Below are positions 41,176-50,941 of a DNA stretch of 62,095 nt, piece by piece. Source of the stretch: CAYSLC01 sp964431545 (GTDB lineage Bacteria > Desulfobacterota > Desulfobacteria > Desulfobacterales > JAABSP01); the NCBI GenBank assembly GCA_964431545.1, contig CAYSLC010000005.1:1-62095 (forward strand). The letters are read 5' to 3'. A program made the translations under genes and the position numbers. The notes beneath the pieces are model-generated. The model ran no database searches, had not been told where the DNA came from, and worked only from the letters and a program-made list of their open reading frames with translations. Each line of letters starts with the position of its first letter. The first letter of the stretch is position 1.

Positions 41176-41322
41176 ATGGCCGAGAAGCCGGAAGATCCGA
41201 AGAAAGACAAGGGAAAGGAAGACGAAGAGGAGCAGCCCGAGGTGGTGGATGACGACGAAAAGGAGGACGATAAGGAAACACCCAGACGGCAGTGTTGTAC
41301 GACAAGTTTCATGCCGAGCTGA
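41176..41322 (+). CDS. 48-residue acidic Cys-Cys peptide, candidate RiPP precursor
   Basis: ATG 41176 follows AAAGGAGAGG with 5-6 bases spacing. Residues 1-35 are a highly charged leader made almost only of Glu, Asp, Lys and Pro; residues about 37-48 (RRQCCTTSFMPS) form the only non-acidic part, with vicinal Cys40 and Cys41, the natural core. The last 31 bases overlap the start of the radical SAM maturase gene. Leader charge, short core and direct linkage to a SPASM maturase are the usual marks of a ribosomally made, modified peptide. No protease or dedicated exporter gene is adjacent, so removal and release of the core are unexplained. Confidence 0.8.
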   Translation: MAEKPEDPKKDKGKEDEEEQPEVVDDDEKEDDKETPRRQCCTTSFMPS

Positions 41323-42617
41323 CGGCGACCAGGGCGACGACCCCCTCCACCTACCTGACCGTCGCCCCCCACCCGGACCGCCCCGGCCGCCGGCTCCTCT
41401 ACGGGGCCCGGCGGCCGGTCCTGGTCTCGGCCTCGGCCCGCACCGTGGCGGACCTCATGGCCGGGACCCTGCCGGCGGACGAGGGGGAGTTGTTCGGGGG
41501 ATTGGGGATTGTCGTTGCGGACCGGGCGGCGGAGCAGCGGTCCATGGCCCGTTTCCTCCCGGACCGGGAGGCCCGGGAGACCGAGTTCCGGGTGAGCATC
41601 ATCCTCGATCTGGCCTGCAACTTCGCCTGCCCCTACTGCTACGAGGCGGGCCTGGGGCCGGCCCGGCCCATGTCCCCGGCGACCGCCCGGGACCTGGGGA
41701 CCTTCCTCCGCCGCATCTGGCCCGACGGCAAGAAGACCCTCCGGGTCGACTTCTACGGCGGCGAGCCCCTGCTCCGGACCGACCTCATCCGATCCCTGGC
41801 CGCCGACCTGGGGGCCGCGGCCGGCGAGCGCGGGGCCGCCTTCAAGTTCGGCCTGGTCACCAACGGCGCCCTGCTCACCCGGAAGACGGTCTCCGAACTG
41901 GTCCCCCTGGGCCTGTTCACCGCGCGGGTCACCCTGGACGGCCCCCCCGAGCACCACGACCGGTCCCGCCCCTTTAAAACCGGCGCCGGCAGCTTCCATG
42001 CCATCGTGGAAAACCTCCGCGCGTCGGCCGACCCGATCCGGATCGCCGTCTCCGGAAACTTCCGGGAGGGGACCTGGCGCGACTTCCCCCGGCTCCTCGA
42101 TCTCCTCGGGGAGGCGGACCTCGGCCCCGACCGGCTCGACTACGTCAAGTTCGACCCCGTCTCGGCCCAGCCCGGCTACGCCGACGGGGCCCGCTCCATC
42201 GCCGACCCGTGGCTCCCCGAGGCGGCCGTGGCCCTGCGGGAGGCGATCCTCTCCCGGGGATACCGGACCACCAAACCGGGGGTCCTCCACTGCATGGTGG
42301 AGCGGGACCACGACCTGGTGGTCGACCGGGACGGCACCCTCTACAAATGTCCCGCCATGATCGGCCGGGCCGGCTGCGCGGTCGGCACCCTAAAGACCGG
42401 CCAGACCCCGGACCGGACCCACCTGGGCGCCGGCATCTGGAAAAACGACCAATGCCTCGCCTGCCCCTACCTCCCCTTATGCTTCGGCGGCTGCCGCTAC
42501 ACCGCCCTGCTCAACCACGGCGACCCCCGCCGCATCGACTGCTTCAAACCCTACCTGGACGAGACCCTGCCCGCCATGCTCGGGCAGATGGAGCGGTATC
42601 GGGGACAATTCGTCTGA
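41292..42617 (+). CDS. Radical SAM/SPASM peptide maturase
   Basis: A 441-residue enzyme. The radical SAM cluster motif is C109, C113, C116 (CNFACPYC); VDFYGGEPLL is the following GGEP motif that binds SAM; FGLVTNGALL and VTLDGPPEHHD are typical strands. The N-terminal 100 residues fit a precursor-binding region. The SPASM-type C-terminus has C388, C391, C397, C401 (CLACPYLPLCFGGC) and Cys in RRIDCFKPY for auxiliary clusters. GTG 41292 is taken as start (TTG 41295 possible). Such enzymes form thioether or C-C crosslinks in peptides. It resembles the maturases placed next to short peptides in Geobacter-type genomes; the exact family should be tested. Confidence 0.92.
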   Translation: MLYDKFHAELTATRATTPSTYLTVAPHPDRPGRRLLYGARRPVLVSASARTVADLMAGTLPADEGELFGGLGIVVADRAAEQRSMARFLPDREARETEFRVSIILDLACNFACPYCYEAGLGPARPMSPATARDLGTFLRRIWPDGKKTLRVDFYGGEPLLRTDLIRSLAADLGAAAGERGAAFKFGLVTNGALLTRKTVSELVPLGLFTARVTLDGPPEHHDRSRPFKTGAGSFHAIVENLRASADPIRIAVSGNFREGTWRDFPRLLDLLGEADLGPDRLDYVKFDPVSAQPGYADGARSIADPWLPEAAVALREAILSRGYRTTKPGVLHCMVERDHDLVVDRDGTLYKCPAMIGRAGCAVGTLKTGQTPDRTHLGAGIWKNDQCLACPYLPLCFGGCRYTALLNHGDPRRIDCFKPYLDETLPAMLGQMERYRGQFV

Positions 42618-42941
42618 GTTTCGGGTTTGAATCCGGATGGCCGGGATTGTTTTTACGATTTTCAGGATGGGCCGAGACTGGTGTGTGGCCGGGGAGTGAT
42701 CAAACCGGCACGTTCGGCGCGGCGCCGGGGGCTAAAGACCCCCGGCTGATACGGGAAGCCCGCTGGAAGCGGGCTGGTGTGGAGAGGTGGTGGGGATTGC
42801 ATCGAACGGCCAGGGCACGCGCCGGTTCCCCAGCGCCCTTTAGGGCGGTTTCCGTTCTAGCCGGGGGACTTTAGCCCCCGGCGGCGCATTCGACGGGACA
42901 CTCACAGCGGGCAGGGTGGAACCGGGAGAGCCTGCCCCGGA
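42618..42941. other. Intergenic region after the maturase (324 bp)
   Basis: No gene is supported. Most of it (42721-42887) is a REP-like inverted element described separately. The rest shows no clear promoter. Confidence 0.7.
42721..42887. repeat. REP/BIME-like palindromic element
   Basis: The left arm 42721-42747 (GGGGGCTAAAGACCCCCGGC core) is the near-perfect reverse complement of the right arm 42859-42887, with one mismatch. Each arm is also a palindrome by itself. Inside lie further hairpins: AGCCCGC/GCGGGCT at about 42756-42776 and GCCCTTTAGGGC at about 42835-42846. Elements of this form occur as dispersed non-coding repeats in many genomes. Only one composite copy is present in this window. 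Confidence 0.7.
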
Positions 42942-44087
42942 TCAGGCGTTCCCCCCATCCGAATGGGTTTCCCACCATCGTTCGGCATCCTTCAGGTCCT
43001 GGAAATCGAAGAGGCTCTCCCCGAATCGATCCAGGCTCTCCTGTTTGGAATCCCGCAGCCGCTGTTCCAGAACCGGAGAGATCCGCCCGAAGCGTTTGTT
43101 CAGGAGCCTCTGAATCATGGAGACCCGGCCCTCCGCNNNNNNNNNNNNNNNNNNNNNNNNNNNNNNNNNNNNNNNNNNNNNNNNNNNNNNNNNNNNNNNN
43201 NNNNNNNNNNNNNNNNNNNNNNNNNNNNNNNNNNNNCGGCCCTCCGCAATCCCTTTCGAGCGGCCCTCCGCAAGGCCCTCCATCCGGCCCTCTTGTTTGA
43301 TCCGTTCGGCAATCGTCATGGCCATCCTCCTTGCATTTTCATTACCGATCACTTCGAGCCCCCGGTCGATGAACGCCCGGTCATCGTCCCTGGCGTGGTA
43401 ACTGTACCGGAGCATCCACTCCAGAAATTCGAGCTGGGTATGTTGATCATCGATCTTTCCCAAATACTCCGCGGCCTCGATGAAACGCTCGCCATAATCC
43501 TCGTCGAAGATATGCTTCATCAGGTAGAGCACCACCCCGAGGGCCATGTAGTCCCCGAGCAGGAGCCGCTCATCCGGATAATCTCCGAGATTGTACAGGT
43601 CGTATGTGAAATTCGGGATATACCCTTCCAGCTCTATTTCCGCATCAATGAGTTCCGAAAACGTCCGGGGCGCGTTCCAGGGGCTCCGGCCGTGGTACAA
43701 CACCGCCGGAAGAATCACGGGGAGCCGGTCGGCTTTCGGATCCTCCTCGAGGAACTCTCGCCACAGGTTCGCCATGTAACACAGCAGCCGGAAGACAATC
43801 CAGTGGTCGGGTGTGCTCTGGTGTTCGAAGAGGATGAACAGAAACGCGGTCTTCCCCTTGATTTTAGTCCGGTAGACGATGTCCGAATGCTTTTCCTTGA
43901 GCTTTTCATCCACATAGCTTCGATTGCTCAGCTTCAGGTACCGGAAATCGATCAGCTTCACCACCTGTTCCGGAAAATAATGACGGAAAAAGCTTTCCGC
44001 CAGCTCCCGCTTTTGGAAAGCCGCCTTGAAGGCCGCATCATGCGGATGCGCCGTCGCTTTTTTGAACTCTTCCTCGATTCTGCTCAT
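42942..44087 (-). CDS. Rpn-family PD-(D/E)XK nuclease/putative transposase (contains an N gap)
   Basis: A protein of the recombination-promoting nuclease (PF04754-like) family, about 344 residues when gap 3 is closed through its 11-bp overlap (111 bases, in frame). It begins with HPHDAAFKAAFQKRELAESFF, has the core SDIVYR...FLFILFEHQSTPD and the GRSPWNAPRTFSEL motif, and ends with an AEGR-type repeat tract followed by LLNKRFGRISPVLEQRL. The repeat tract carries the gap, so its true length is uncertain. ATG 44087 is chosen over an upstream TTG. It diverges from a second, damaged family member at 44377. Confidence 0.85.
   Translation of the reverse strand: MSRIEEEFKKATAHPHDAAFKAAFQKRELAESFFRHYFPEQVVKLIDFRYLKLSNRSYVDEKLKEKHSDIVYRTKIKGKTAFLFILFEHQSTPDHWIVFRLLCYMANLWREFLEEDPKADRLPVILPAVLYHGRSPWNAPRTFSELIDAEIELEGYIPNFTYDLYNLGDYPDERLLLGDYMALGVVLYLMKHIFDEDYGERFIEAAEYLGKIDDQHTQLEFLEWMLRYSYHARDDDRAFIDRGLEVIGNENARRMAMTIAERIKQEGRMEGLAEGRSKGIAEGXXXXXXXXXXXXXXXXXXXXXXXXXXXXXXXXXXAEGRVSMIQRLLNKRFGRISPVLEQRLRDSKQESLDRFGESLFDFQDLKDAERWWETHSDGGNA
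43137..43236. other. Assembly gap 3 (100 N)
   Basis: 100 N in the AEGR repeat tract of the Rpn-family gene. The flanks share 11 bp (CGGCCCTCCGC); joining through that overlap keeps the frame. Confidence 0.99.
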
Positions 44088-44252
44088 GGTGGGCTTTCTT
44101 TTTTCGTGGCGGTTCCATACCAAGGTTCAGCTTCAATACATACGAAAATCCGGCGGAAAGATCAAAGGAATCGTTCGATGAAAAAGCCCCGTCGACGGCG
44201 GTAAGAATTTTGATAAAATAAAAAAGCAACCCATTGAGAACGCACGAGAATG

Positions 44253-44281
44253 TTGCAATTCGGCGCCTTCTGTCGTATCCT
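44253..44281 (+). promoter_or_regulatory. Possible promoter upstream of the damaged Rpn-like gene
   Basis: TTGCAA at 44253-44258, a 17-base spacer and TATCCT at 44276-44281, about 95 bases upstream of ATG 44377. The 289-base divergent region 44088-44376 is AT-rich and holds no other gene. Confidence 0.35.
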
Positions 44282-44376
44282 TTGAGCATGGCTGACATAG
44301 GGAAAAGGCGCTCGGATCCGAATCTATCTCTGAAGCGCACAGATCGACCCAATAGAGAGAGGTCGAACGGTCTCCC

Positions 44377-44772
44377 ATGATCCCCTGGCACCGCCTGTTC
44401 GGCATCACCCTGACCGACTTTTTCACCGANNNNNNNNNNNNNNNNNNNNNNNNNNNNNNNNNNNNNNNNNNNNNNNNNNNNNNNNNNNNNNNNNNNNNNN
44501 NNNNNNNNNNNNNNNNNNNNNNNNNNNNNCCCGAAGATGAACTGATCGAATTGGTGAAGAAAAGGTTGGCACGCTCAAAAAATAAAAGAATCGATCAGCT
44601 TTTTAGGGGGTTGGGGCTGAAAAAGTAAAAGAATCAGAGCGAGCATATCGACCAGCTTTCCCCGGACGAGGTGCTTGAAAAGTTCTCACCGGATGAACGG
44701 ATCAAAGGCATCCCCGAAGACGAACGGCCCCCGATCCGGCGGGCCGTGGAAAGGAATCCGATCCGATCGTGA
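44377..44772 (+). pseudogene. Damaged Rpn/DUF4351-like nuclease gene, interrupted by gap 4 and an in-frame stop
   Basis: The start (MIPWHRLFGITLTDFFT) is typical of a family of PD-(D/E)XK-type hypothetical proteins. After the 100-N gap the reading frame continues with EDELIELVKKRLARSKNKRIDQLFRGLGLKK, meets TAA at 44626-44628, and then goes on in the same frame with the family C-terminal pattern HIDQLSPDEVLEKFSPDERIKGIPEDE up to TGA 44770-44772. Most of the expected about 280-residue protein is missing or lies in the gap. Either a long piece is absent from the assembly or the gene is decayed. Its end overlaps the start of the CoA transferase gene. Confidence 0.65.
44430..44529. other. Assembly gap 4 (100 N)
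   Basis: 100 N inside the damaged Rpn-like gene. Unlike the other gaps, the flanks share no visible overlap, so real sequence of unknown length is probably missing here. Confidence 0.99.
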
Positions 44773-45464
44773 TCGACAAGACCACCGACCTTGAGAGCGC
44801 ACTGACCGGCATCGTTGACGGCCACACCGTGATGGTGGGCGGCTTCGGCGTGCCGGGGACCCCCTTCATCCTCATCCAGGGGCTGTTGGACCTGGGCGTC
44901 CGGGACCTTACCCTCATCAAGAACGAGGCCAACGAGGACGGCATGGGGGTCTCCCGGCTCATCGAGGCGGGCCGGGTCTCCCGGCTCATCACCTCCCACC
45001 TGGGGCTCAACGCCACGGTCATCGGGATGATGAACCGGAAAGAGATCGACGTGGCGTTTTATCCCCAGGGGATCCTGGCCGAGAAGATCCGGGCCGGGGG
45101 GGCGGGGCTGGTGGGCATCCTCACCGACATCGGCATCGACACCATCCTCCGGGAGAACAAGACGGTCCTCTCCGTGGACGGGCGCGAGGCGATCCTGGAG
45201 CCGGCCCTCACGGCGGACGCGGCCCTGATCCACGCCGCCGTCGCCGACCGGGCCGGGAACCTGGTCTATGAAAAGAGCGCCCGGAACTTCAATCCCCTCA
45301 TGGCCATGGCCGCGGAACGGGTGATCGTGGAGGCGGAGCGGGTCGTCCCGACGGGCGGCCTCGACCCCGACGGGATCCACACCCCGGCGGCCTTCGTGGA
45401 CCATGTGGTCCCCATTTCAACCCTCACCGAGGAGTACGGCATCCTGGCCCACCATGTCCTTTAA
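44769..45464 (+). CDS. 3-oxoacid/acetate CoA-transferase subunit A
   Basis: A 231-residue family I CoA-transferase alpha subunit. GGFGVPGTPFILIQGL is the conserved glycine loop; then TLIKNEANEDGMGVSRL, SHLGLN and FYPQGILAEKIRAGGAGL (family I signature), and LTADAALIHAAVADRAGNLVYEKSARNFNP. GTG 44769 is the start, overlapping the stop of the decayed gene. Subunit B follows with an 11-base overlap. In the operon it would move CoA between an acyl-CoA donor and a keto acid before thiolase cleavage. Confidence 0.92.
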   Translation: MIDKTTDLESALTGIVDGHTVMVGGFGVPGTPFILIQGLLDLGVRDLTLIKNEANEDGMGVSRLIEAGRVSRLITSHLGLNATVIGMMNRKEIDVAFYPQGILAEKIRAGGAGLVGILTDIGIDTILRENKTVLSVDGREAILEPALTADAALIHAAVADRAGNLVYEKSARNFNPLMAMAAERVIVEAERVVPTGGLDPDGIHTPAAFVDHVVPISTLTEEYGILAHHVL

Positions 45465-46104
45465 AGAGAAGATCGCCAAACGCGCGGCCCGGGAGGTTTT
45501 CCCCGGCCAAGTCATCAACTTGGGGATCGGCATCCCCACCCTGATCCCCCATTACCTCGGCGAGGAGACTCCGGTCCTGGTCCATTCGGAGAACGGGGTC
45601 CTCGGCATGGGGCTCCGGTGCCGGCGGGGGACCGAGGACCGGAACCTCATCGACGCCGGGGGCGGCTACGTGGATCTCGTGCCCGGGGCCGCCTTCTTCG
45701 ACTCGGCCCTCTCCTTCGCCCTGGTGCGGGGGGGGCGCCTCGACCTCGCCTTCCTGGGGGCCCTGGAGGTGGCCGAAAACGGGGATCTGGCCAACTGGAT
45801 CATCCCCGGCAAGTTCGCCCCGGGCATCGGCGGCGGCATGGAGCTGGCCCAGAAGGCCCGGCGGGTGGTGGTCACCACCACCCACACCACCCGCAAGGGG
45901 GAGCCGAAGATCCTGCCCGCCTGCACCCTGCCCCTGACGGCCAAGGGGTGCGTCGACACCATCATCACGGAGCTTTCGGTCCTCAAGGTGACCGACGCGG
46001 GGCTGGTCCTTTCGGAGATCGCCGAGGGGATCGACCCGGAGACGGTGCGGGAGCGGACCGGGGCGCCGATTCGTCTCCCAGAAGGGGAAATTCCCCGGTT
46101 TTGA
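45454..46104 (+). CDS. 3-oxoacid/acetate CoA-transferase subunit B
   Basis: A 216-residue beta subunit. The catalytic glutamate that forms the CoA thioester is Glu46 in SENGVLGMG. NLGIGIPTLIPHYL precedes it; FFDSALSFALVRGGRLDLAFLGALEV and ANWIIPGK follow, all typical of SCOT/AtoA proteins. It starts within the end of subunit A (ATG 45454) and is followed 24 bases later by the M20 gene. Substrate is not decided by sequence; acetoacetate-like 3-oxoacids are the common choice. Confidence 0.93.
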   Translation: MSFKEKIAKRAAREVFPGQVINLGIGIPTLIPHYLGEETPVLVHSENGVLGMGLRCRRGTEDRNLIDAGGGYVDLVPGAAFFDSALSFALVRGGRLDLAFLGALEVAENGDLANWIIPGKFAPGIGGGMELAQKARRVVVTTTHTTRKGEPKILPACTLPLTAKGCVDTIITELSVLKVTDAGLVLSEIAEGIDPETVRERTGAPIRLPEGEIPRF

Positions 46105-46128
46105 CGGGAGGTTCCAAAGGAGCTTTCA

Positions 46129-47405
46129 TGGATACGCCGAGCAAACAGGAGGCGGCCCTGCTGGAGGCCGTGGAGGGGCTTCGGGAGGAGATCGTCGACT
46201 TCACCGTCCGGCTCGTCTCCAAGGCGAGCACCCTGGGCGAGGAGGAGGGGGCCGTGGCGGAGATGGAGGAGGAACTCTTCCGCATCGGGCTGTCCCCGGT
46301 GCCGGTGGAGATCGATCCCGAAACACTGGCCGACCATCCGGGGTTCGCCCCGGTCCCCTGGTCTTACGGGGGGAGGGGGAACATCGTGGCGGTGCGGCCG
46401 GCGGACGGGGAGGGGGGACGGAGCGCCCTTCTCAACGGCCACCTGGACGTGGTCAGCCCCGAGCCGGTGGACCTCTGGCGCCGGGACCCCTTCAAGCCCC
46501 ATGTCCACGAGGGGTGGCTCCACGGCCGGGGGGCGGGCGACATGAAGTCGGGGGTGGCGGCCATGACCCACGCGGTCCATGCCGTGGAGAGAGCCGGGTT
46601 CGGCCTCGACGGTCCGGTGATCCTGGAGGGGGTGATCGAGGAGGAGTGTACCGGCAACGGGGCCCTGGCCTGCCTGGCCGCCGGGTACGACGCCGACGCC
46701 GTGCTCATCCCCGAGCCCTTCGGCCCGACCATCCTCACCCACCAGCTGGGGGTCCTCTGGTTTTCGGTGACCGTGGCCGGGGTGCCGGGCCACGTCCTCG
46801 ACGCGCCGGCGGGGACCAACGCCATCGAGAAGTGCTTCCCCCTGGTGGCGGCCCTGCGGGACCTGGAGGCGGAGATGAACGAGGGGGACATCCCCGAAGC
46901 GTATCGGGGGATGGCCCACCCCGTCAACCTCAACATCGGGATCTTCAAGGGGGGCGACTGGCCCTCCACGGTTCCGGCGGCGGCCGAGTTCCACTGCCGG
47001 CTCGGCTTTTTTCCGGGGGCCCCCTACGATTCGGTTTGCCGCCGGGTGGTCGAGACGGTGGAGCGGGCCGCGGACGAAGATCCGTGGCTCTCCGAAAACC
47101 GGCCCGTGGTCACCTTCTACGGCTTCCGGTCCGAGGGACATGGCGTCGCCCGGAGCCTGCCGGCCCTGGAGACCTTGAACGGCTGCCACCGGGCGCTGAC
47201 CGGGTCGGACGCCCGCTCCTACATCGCCACCTGCACCACCGACCTGCGGGCCTTCCACTTTTTCGGCAGGGGGGACGCCACCTGCTACGGGCCGGTGGCC
47301 GAGAACATCCACGGCGCCAACGAGCGCGTGGAGATCGACAGCGTCATCCACACCGCCAAGGCCTACGCCCTCTTTCTGGCCCGGTGGTGCGGGCTGACCG
47401 AATAG
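46129..47405 (+). CDS. M20-family metallo-deacylase/peptidase (ArgE/DapE/acylase type)
   Basis: A 425-residue zinc hydrolase. Metal ligands are visible in NGHLDVVSPEP, GRGAGDMKSG and VIEEECTGNGALA; the dimerisation domain contains VAGVPGHVLDAPAGTNAIEKC, and the C-terminal His lies in IHGANERVEIDS. The family removes acyl groups from amino acids or cuts small peptides. Relatives annotated as acetylornithine deacetylase are similar, which is notable because an ornithine-type aminotransferase ends this operon. The acyl group and amino acid are unknown. AAAGGAG precedes ATG 46129. Confidence 0.91.
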
Positions 47406-47432
47406 GACCGAAGACGAAAGGAAGGACACACC

Positions 47433-48644
<1,212 letters not shown>

Positions 48645-48696
48645 CCGGTCCCCAACGATAGCGGCCGGATGAAACCACAACGGGAGGAGGTGTATC

Positions 48697-49896
48697 ATGG
48701 ACGCGCAACACCTGATCGACCTGGAGAATCAATACGGGGCGAGAAACTATAAGCCCCTGGACGTGGTTCTGGCCCGGGGCGAGGGGGTCTGGGTCTGGGA
48801 CGTGGCCGGGAAGAAGTACATGGACTGTCTTTCCGCCTATTCGGCGGTCAACCAGGGCCACTGCCACCCCCGGATCCTGGCGGCCCTCACCGAGCAGGCC
48901 GCCAGGCTGACCCTCACCTCCCGGGCCTTCCGCAACGACCAGCTGGGGCCGTTTTACAAGGAGGTCTGCGAGCTGACCAACTCCCACATGGTGCTGCCCA
49001 TGAACTCCGGGGCCGAGGCGGTGGAGACGGTGATCAAGGCGGTGCGGAAATGGGCCTACACCGCCAAGGGGATCCCCCGGGACCAGGCGGAGATCATCGT
49101 CTGCGAGAACAACTTCCACGGCCGGACCATCGCCATCATCGGCTTCTCGTCGGAGGCCGCCTACCGGGAGGGGTTCGGCCCCTTCGCCCCCGGGTTCACC
49201 ATCATCCCCTTCGGGGACGCCGACGCCCTGGAGGAGGCGATCACCCCCAACACCGCCGCCTTCCTGGTGGAGCCGATCCAGGGGGAGGCCGGGGTGATCG
49301 TTCCGCCGGACGGGTATCTGGCGCGGATCCGGGAGATCTGCGACCGGGAGAACGTGGTCCTGATTTTAGACGAGATCCAGACGGGACTGGGGCGCACCGG
49401 GAGGATGCTGGCCGAGGCCCACGAGGGGATCGAGGCGGACATCACCCTGGTGGGCAAGGCGTTGTCCGGCGGGTTCTACCCCATCTCGGCGGTCCTCTCC
49501 AACAAGGAGGTCCTGGGGGTCTTCATGCCCGGAGAGCACGGCTCCACCTTCGGCGGCAACCCCCTGGCCTGCGCGGTGGCCCGGACGGCGGTGAAGGTGT
49601 TGGCCGAGGAGGGGATGGTGGAGAACGCCGATCGCATGGGCGCCTATTTCCTCGACCGGCTCGGGGAGATCCGCAGCCCCCATATCGCGGAGGTCCGTGG
49701 AAAGGGGCTTCTGATCGGCGTGGAACTCAGGGATGAAGCCGGCGGGGCCCGCCGGTTCTGCGAGGCCCTGCGGGATCAGGGGCTGCTCTGCAAGGAGACC
49801 CACGAGAACGTGATCCGGTTCGCTCCGCCCCTGGTGATCACCCGGGAGGAGATCGACTGGGCCATGGAGCGGGTCCGGCCGGTCCTGGAGGGGTAG
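48697..49896 (+). CDS. rocD: Ornithine-oxo-acid transaminase type class III aminotransferase
   Basis: A 399-residue protein with a close match to ornithine delta-aminotransferases: LENQYGARNYKPLDVVLARGEGVWVWDV at the start, PMNSGAEAVETVIKAVRKW, CENNFHGRTIAIIGFS, LILDEIQTGLGRTGRML and the PLP-Lys254 in LVGKALSGGFYPISA. In other bacteria RocD converts ornithine to glutamate semialdehyde. Here it ends an operon with CoA transferase, deacylase and thiolase genes, so a related diamine or amino-acid substrate is possible. GGGAGGAGG lies before ATG 48697. Confidence 0.92.
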   Translation: MDAQHLIDLENQYGARNYKPLDVVLARGEGVWVWDVAGKKYMDCLSAYSAVNQGHCHPRILAALTEQAARLTLTSRAFRNDQLGPFYKEVCELTNSHMVLPMNSGAEAVETVIKAVRKWAYTAKGIPRDQAEIIVCENNFHGRTIAIIGFSSEAAYREGFGPFAPGFTIIPFGDADALEEAITPNTAAFLVEPIQGEAGVIVPPDGYLARIREICDRENVVLILDEIQTGLGRTGRMLAEAHEGIEADITLVGKALSGGFYPISAVLSNKEVLGVFMPGEHGSTFGGNPLACAVARTAVKVLAEEGMVENADRMGAYFLDRLGEIRSPHIAEVRGKGLLIGVELRDEAGGARRFCEALRDQGLLCKETHENVIRFAPPLVITREEIDWAMERVRPVLEG

Positions 49897-49917
49897 GGGA
49901 GCCGCCGTCCCCCGTAC

Positions 49918-50940
49918 TCAGACTTCGGGCGCGGCCTCGCTGATGAACCGGGATTTGACCCGGAGGATCCGTTCCAGGGACCGCCGGCCGTTGTCCGGCC
50001 CCTCGGCGTGGGCCTGGAGGATCTCCTCGAAGGCGGTCTCCATGTTGGGGCCCCGGTGGCAGATGAGGATCATGTCGACATCGGCGGCCAGGGCCTGGCG
50101 GACGGCGGTGGGCATGTCGTAGTGGCGGCGGATGGCGCCCATGTCCAGGTCGTCGGTGAGGACCAGGCCGTCGTACCCCATCTCCTCCCGGAGAAGGGTC
50201 CGGGCCACGGCCGGGGAGAGGCTCGCCGGCCATTGGGGGTCGAGGGCCTCGTACCGGACGTGGGAGAGCATCACCGCCGAGACCCCGGCCGCCATGGCGG
50301 CCCGGAAGGGGGGCAGGTCGAAGGTCTCCAGTTGGGACCGGTCCCCGTCCAAAGCCGGCAGGTCGAGGTGGGAGTCGAGGGTGGTCCGGCCGATGCCGGG
50401 GAAGTGCTTGGCCGTGGCGGCGATCCCCCGTTTCTGGAACTCCCGGATCATGGCGGCCCCCAGCTCGGAGACCCCTTCCGGCCCCCCGGGAAAGGCCCGC
50501 GAGGCCATGATCCCCGAAAATCCCTCCGGAGAGACGTCGACCACCGGCGCCAGATTCATGTTGATCCCCATGCGCAGCAGTTCCGACGCCACCATCCCGG
50601 CGAACCGGGTCGCCACGTCGGGGGTCCGGATCTCCGGATTGCCGGGGAAGGCGGTGAAGAAGGGGGGCTTGAGCCGGGCCACCTGGCCGCCCTCCTGGTC
50701 GATGGCGATGAGCAGCGGCGGCAGGCCCCGGGACCGGGCATACGCCTGGACGTCCTGGCAGAGATCGGCCAGCATGGGCGGGCAGGCGACGTTCCGGGTA
50801 AAGAGGATGAGCCCGCCCACGTTGAGGGTATCGATCAGGTACTTGAGATCGTCATCCAGACGGAAGCCGTCGAAGCCCACCATCAGGCGCTGCCCCGCGG
50901 CCGTCTCCTCCGAGAAGGTCGTCACCTCGTTGATCCCCAT
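49918..50940 (-). CDS. nagZ: Beta-N-acetylhexosaminidase, GH3 (peptidoglycan recycling)
   Basis: A 340-residue family 3 glycoside hydrolase that removes GlcNAc from anhydro-muropeptides in the cytoplasm. Marks: LLIAIDQEGGQVARLKPPF, NLAPVVDVSPEG, ATAKHFPGIGRTTLDSH with the catalytic His-Asp region, and LTDDLDMGAIRRHY with the nucleophile Asp. No signal peptide is present, consistent with a cytoplasmic recycling role. It lies one base after the mltG stop, and the two probably form one operon. Convergent rocD ends 21 bases away. Confidence 0.94.
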   Translation of the reverse strand: MGINEVTTFSEETAAGQRLMVGFDGFRLDDDLKYLIDTLNVGGLILFTRNVACPPMLADLCQDVQAYARSRGLPPLLIAIDQEGGQVARLKPPFFTAFPGNPEIRTPDVATRFAGMVASELLRMGINMNLAPVVDVSPEGFSGIMASRAFPGGPEGVSELGAAMIREFQKRGIAATAKHFPGIGRTTLDSHLDLPALDGDRSQLETFDLPPFRAAMAAGVSAVMLSHVRYEALDPQWPASLSPAVARTLLREEMGYDGLVLTDDLDMGAIRRHYDMPTAVRQALAADVDMILICHRGPNMETAFEEILQAHAEGPDNGRRSLERILRVKSRFISEAAPEV

Positions 50941-50941
50941 A

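Noticed and set aside
40843..41322. A 159-codon frame that includes the Cys-Cys peptide at its end
   Set aside because: Its first two thirds overlap the TonB receptor barrel in another frame; the ribosome site and charged leader support a start at 41176.
42618..44772. Insertion sequence with terminal inverted repeats
   Set aside because: The inverted arms at 42721-42887 enclose no transposase, and the Rpn-family genes lack flanking inverted repeats or target duplications that I can see.
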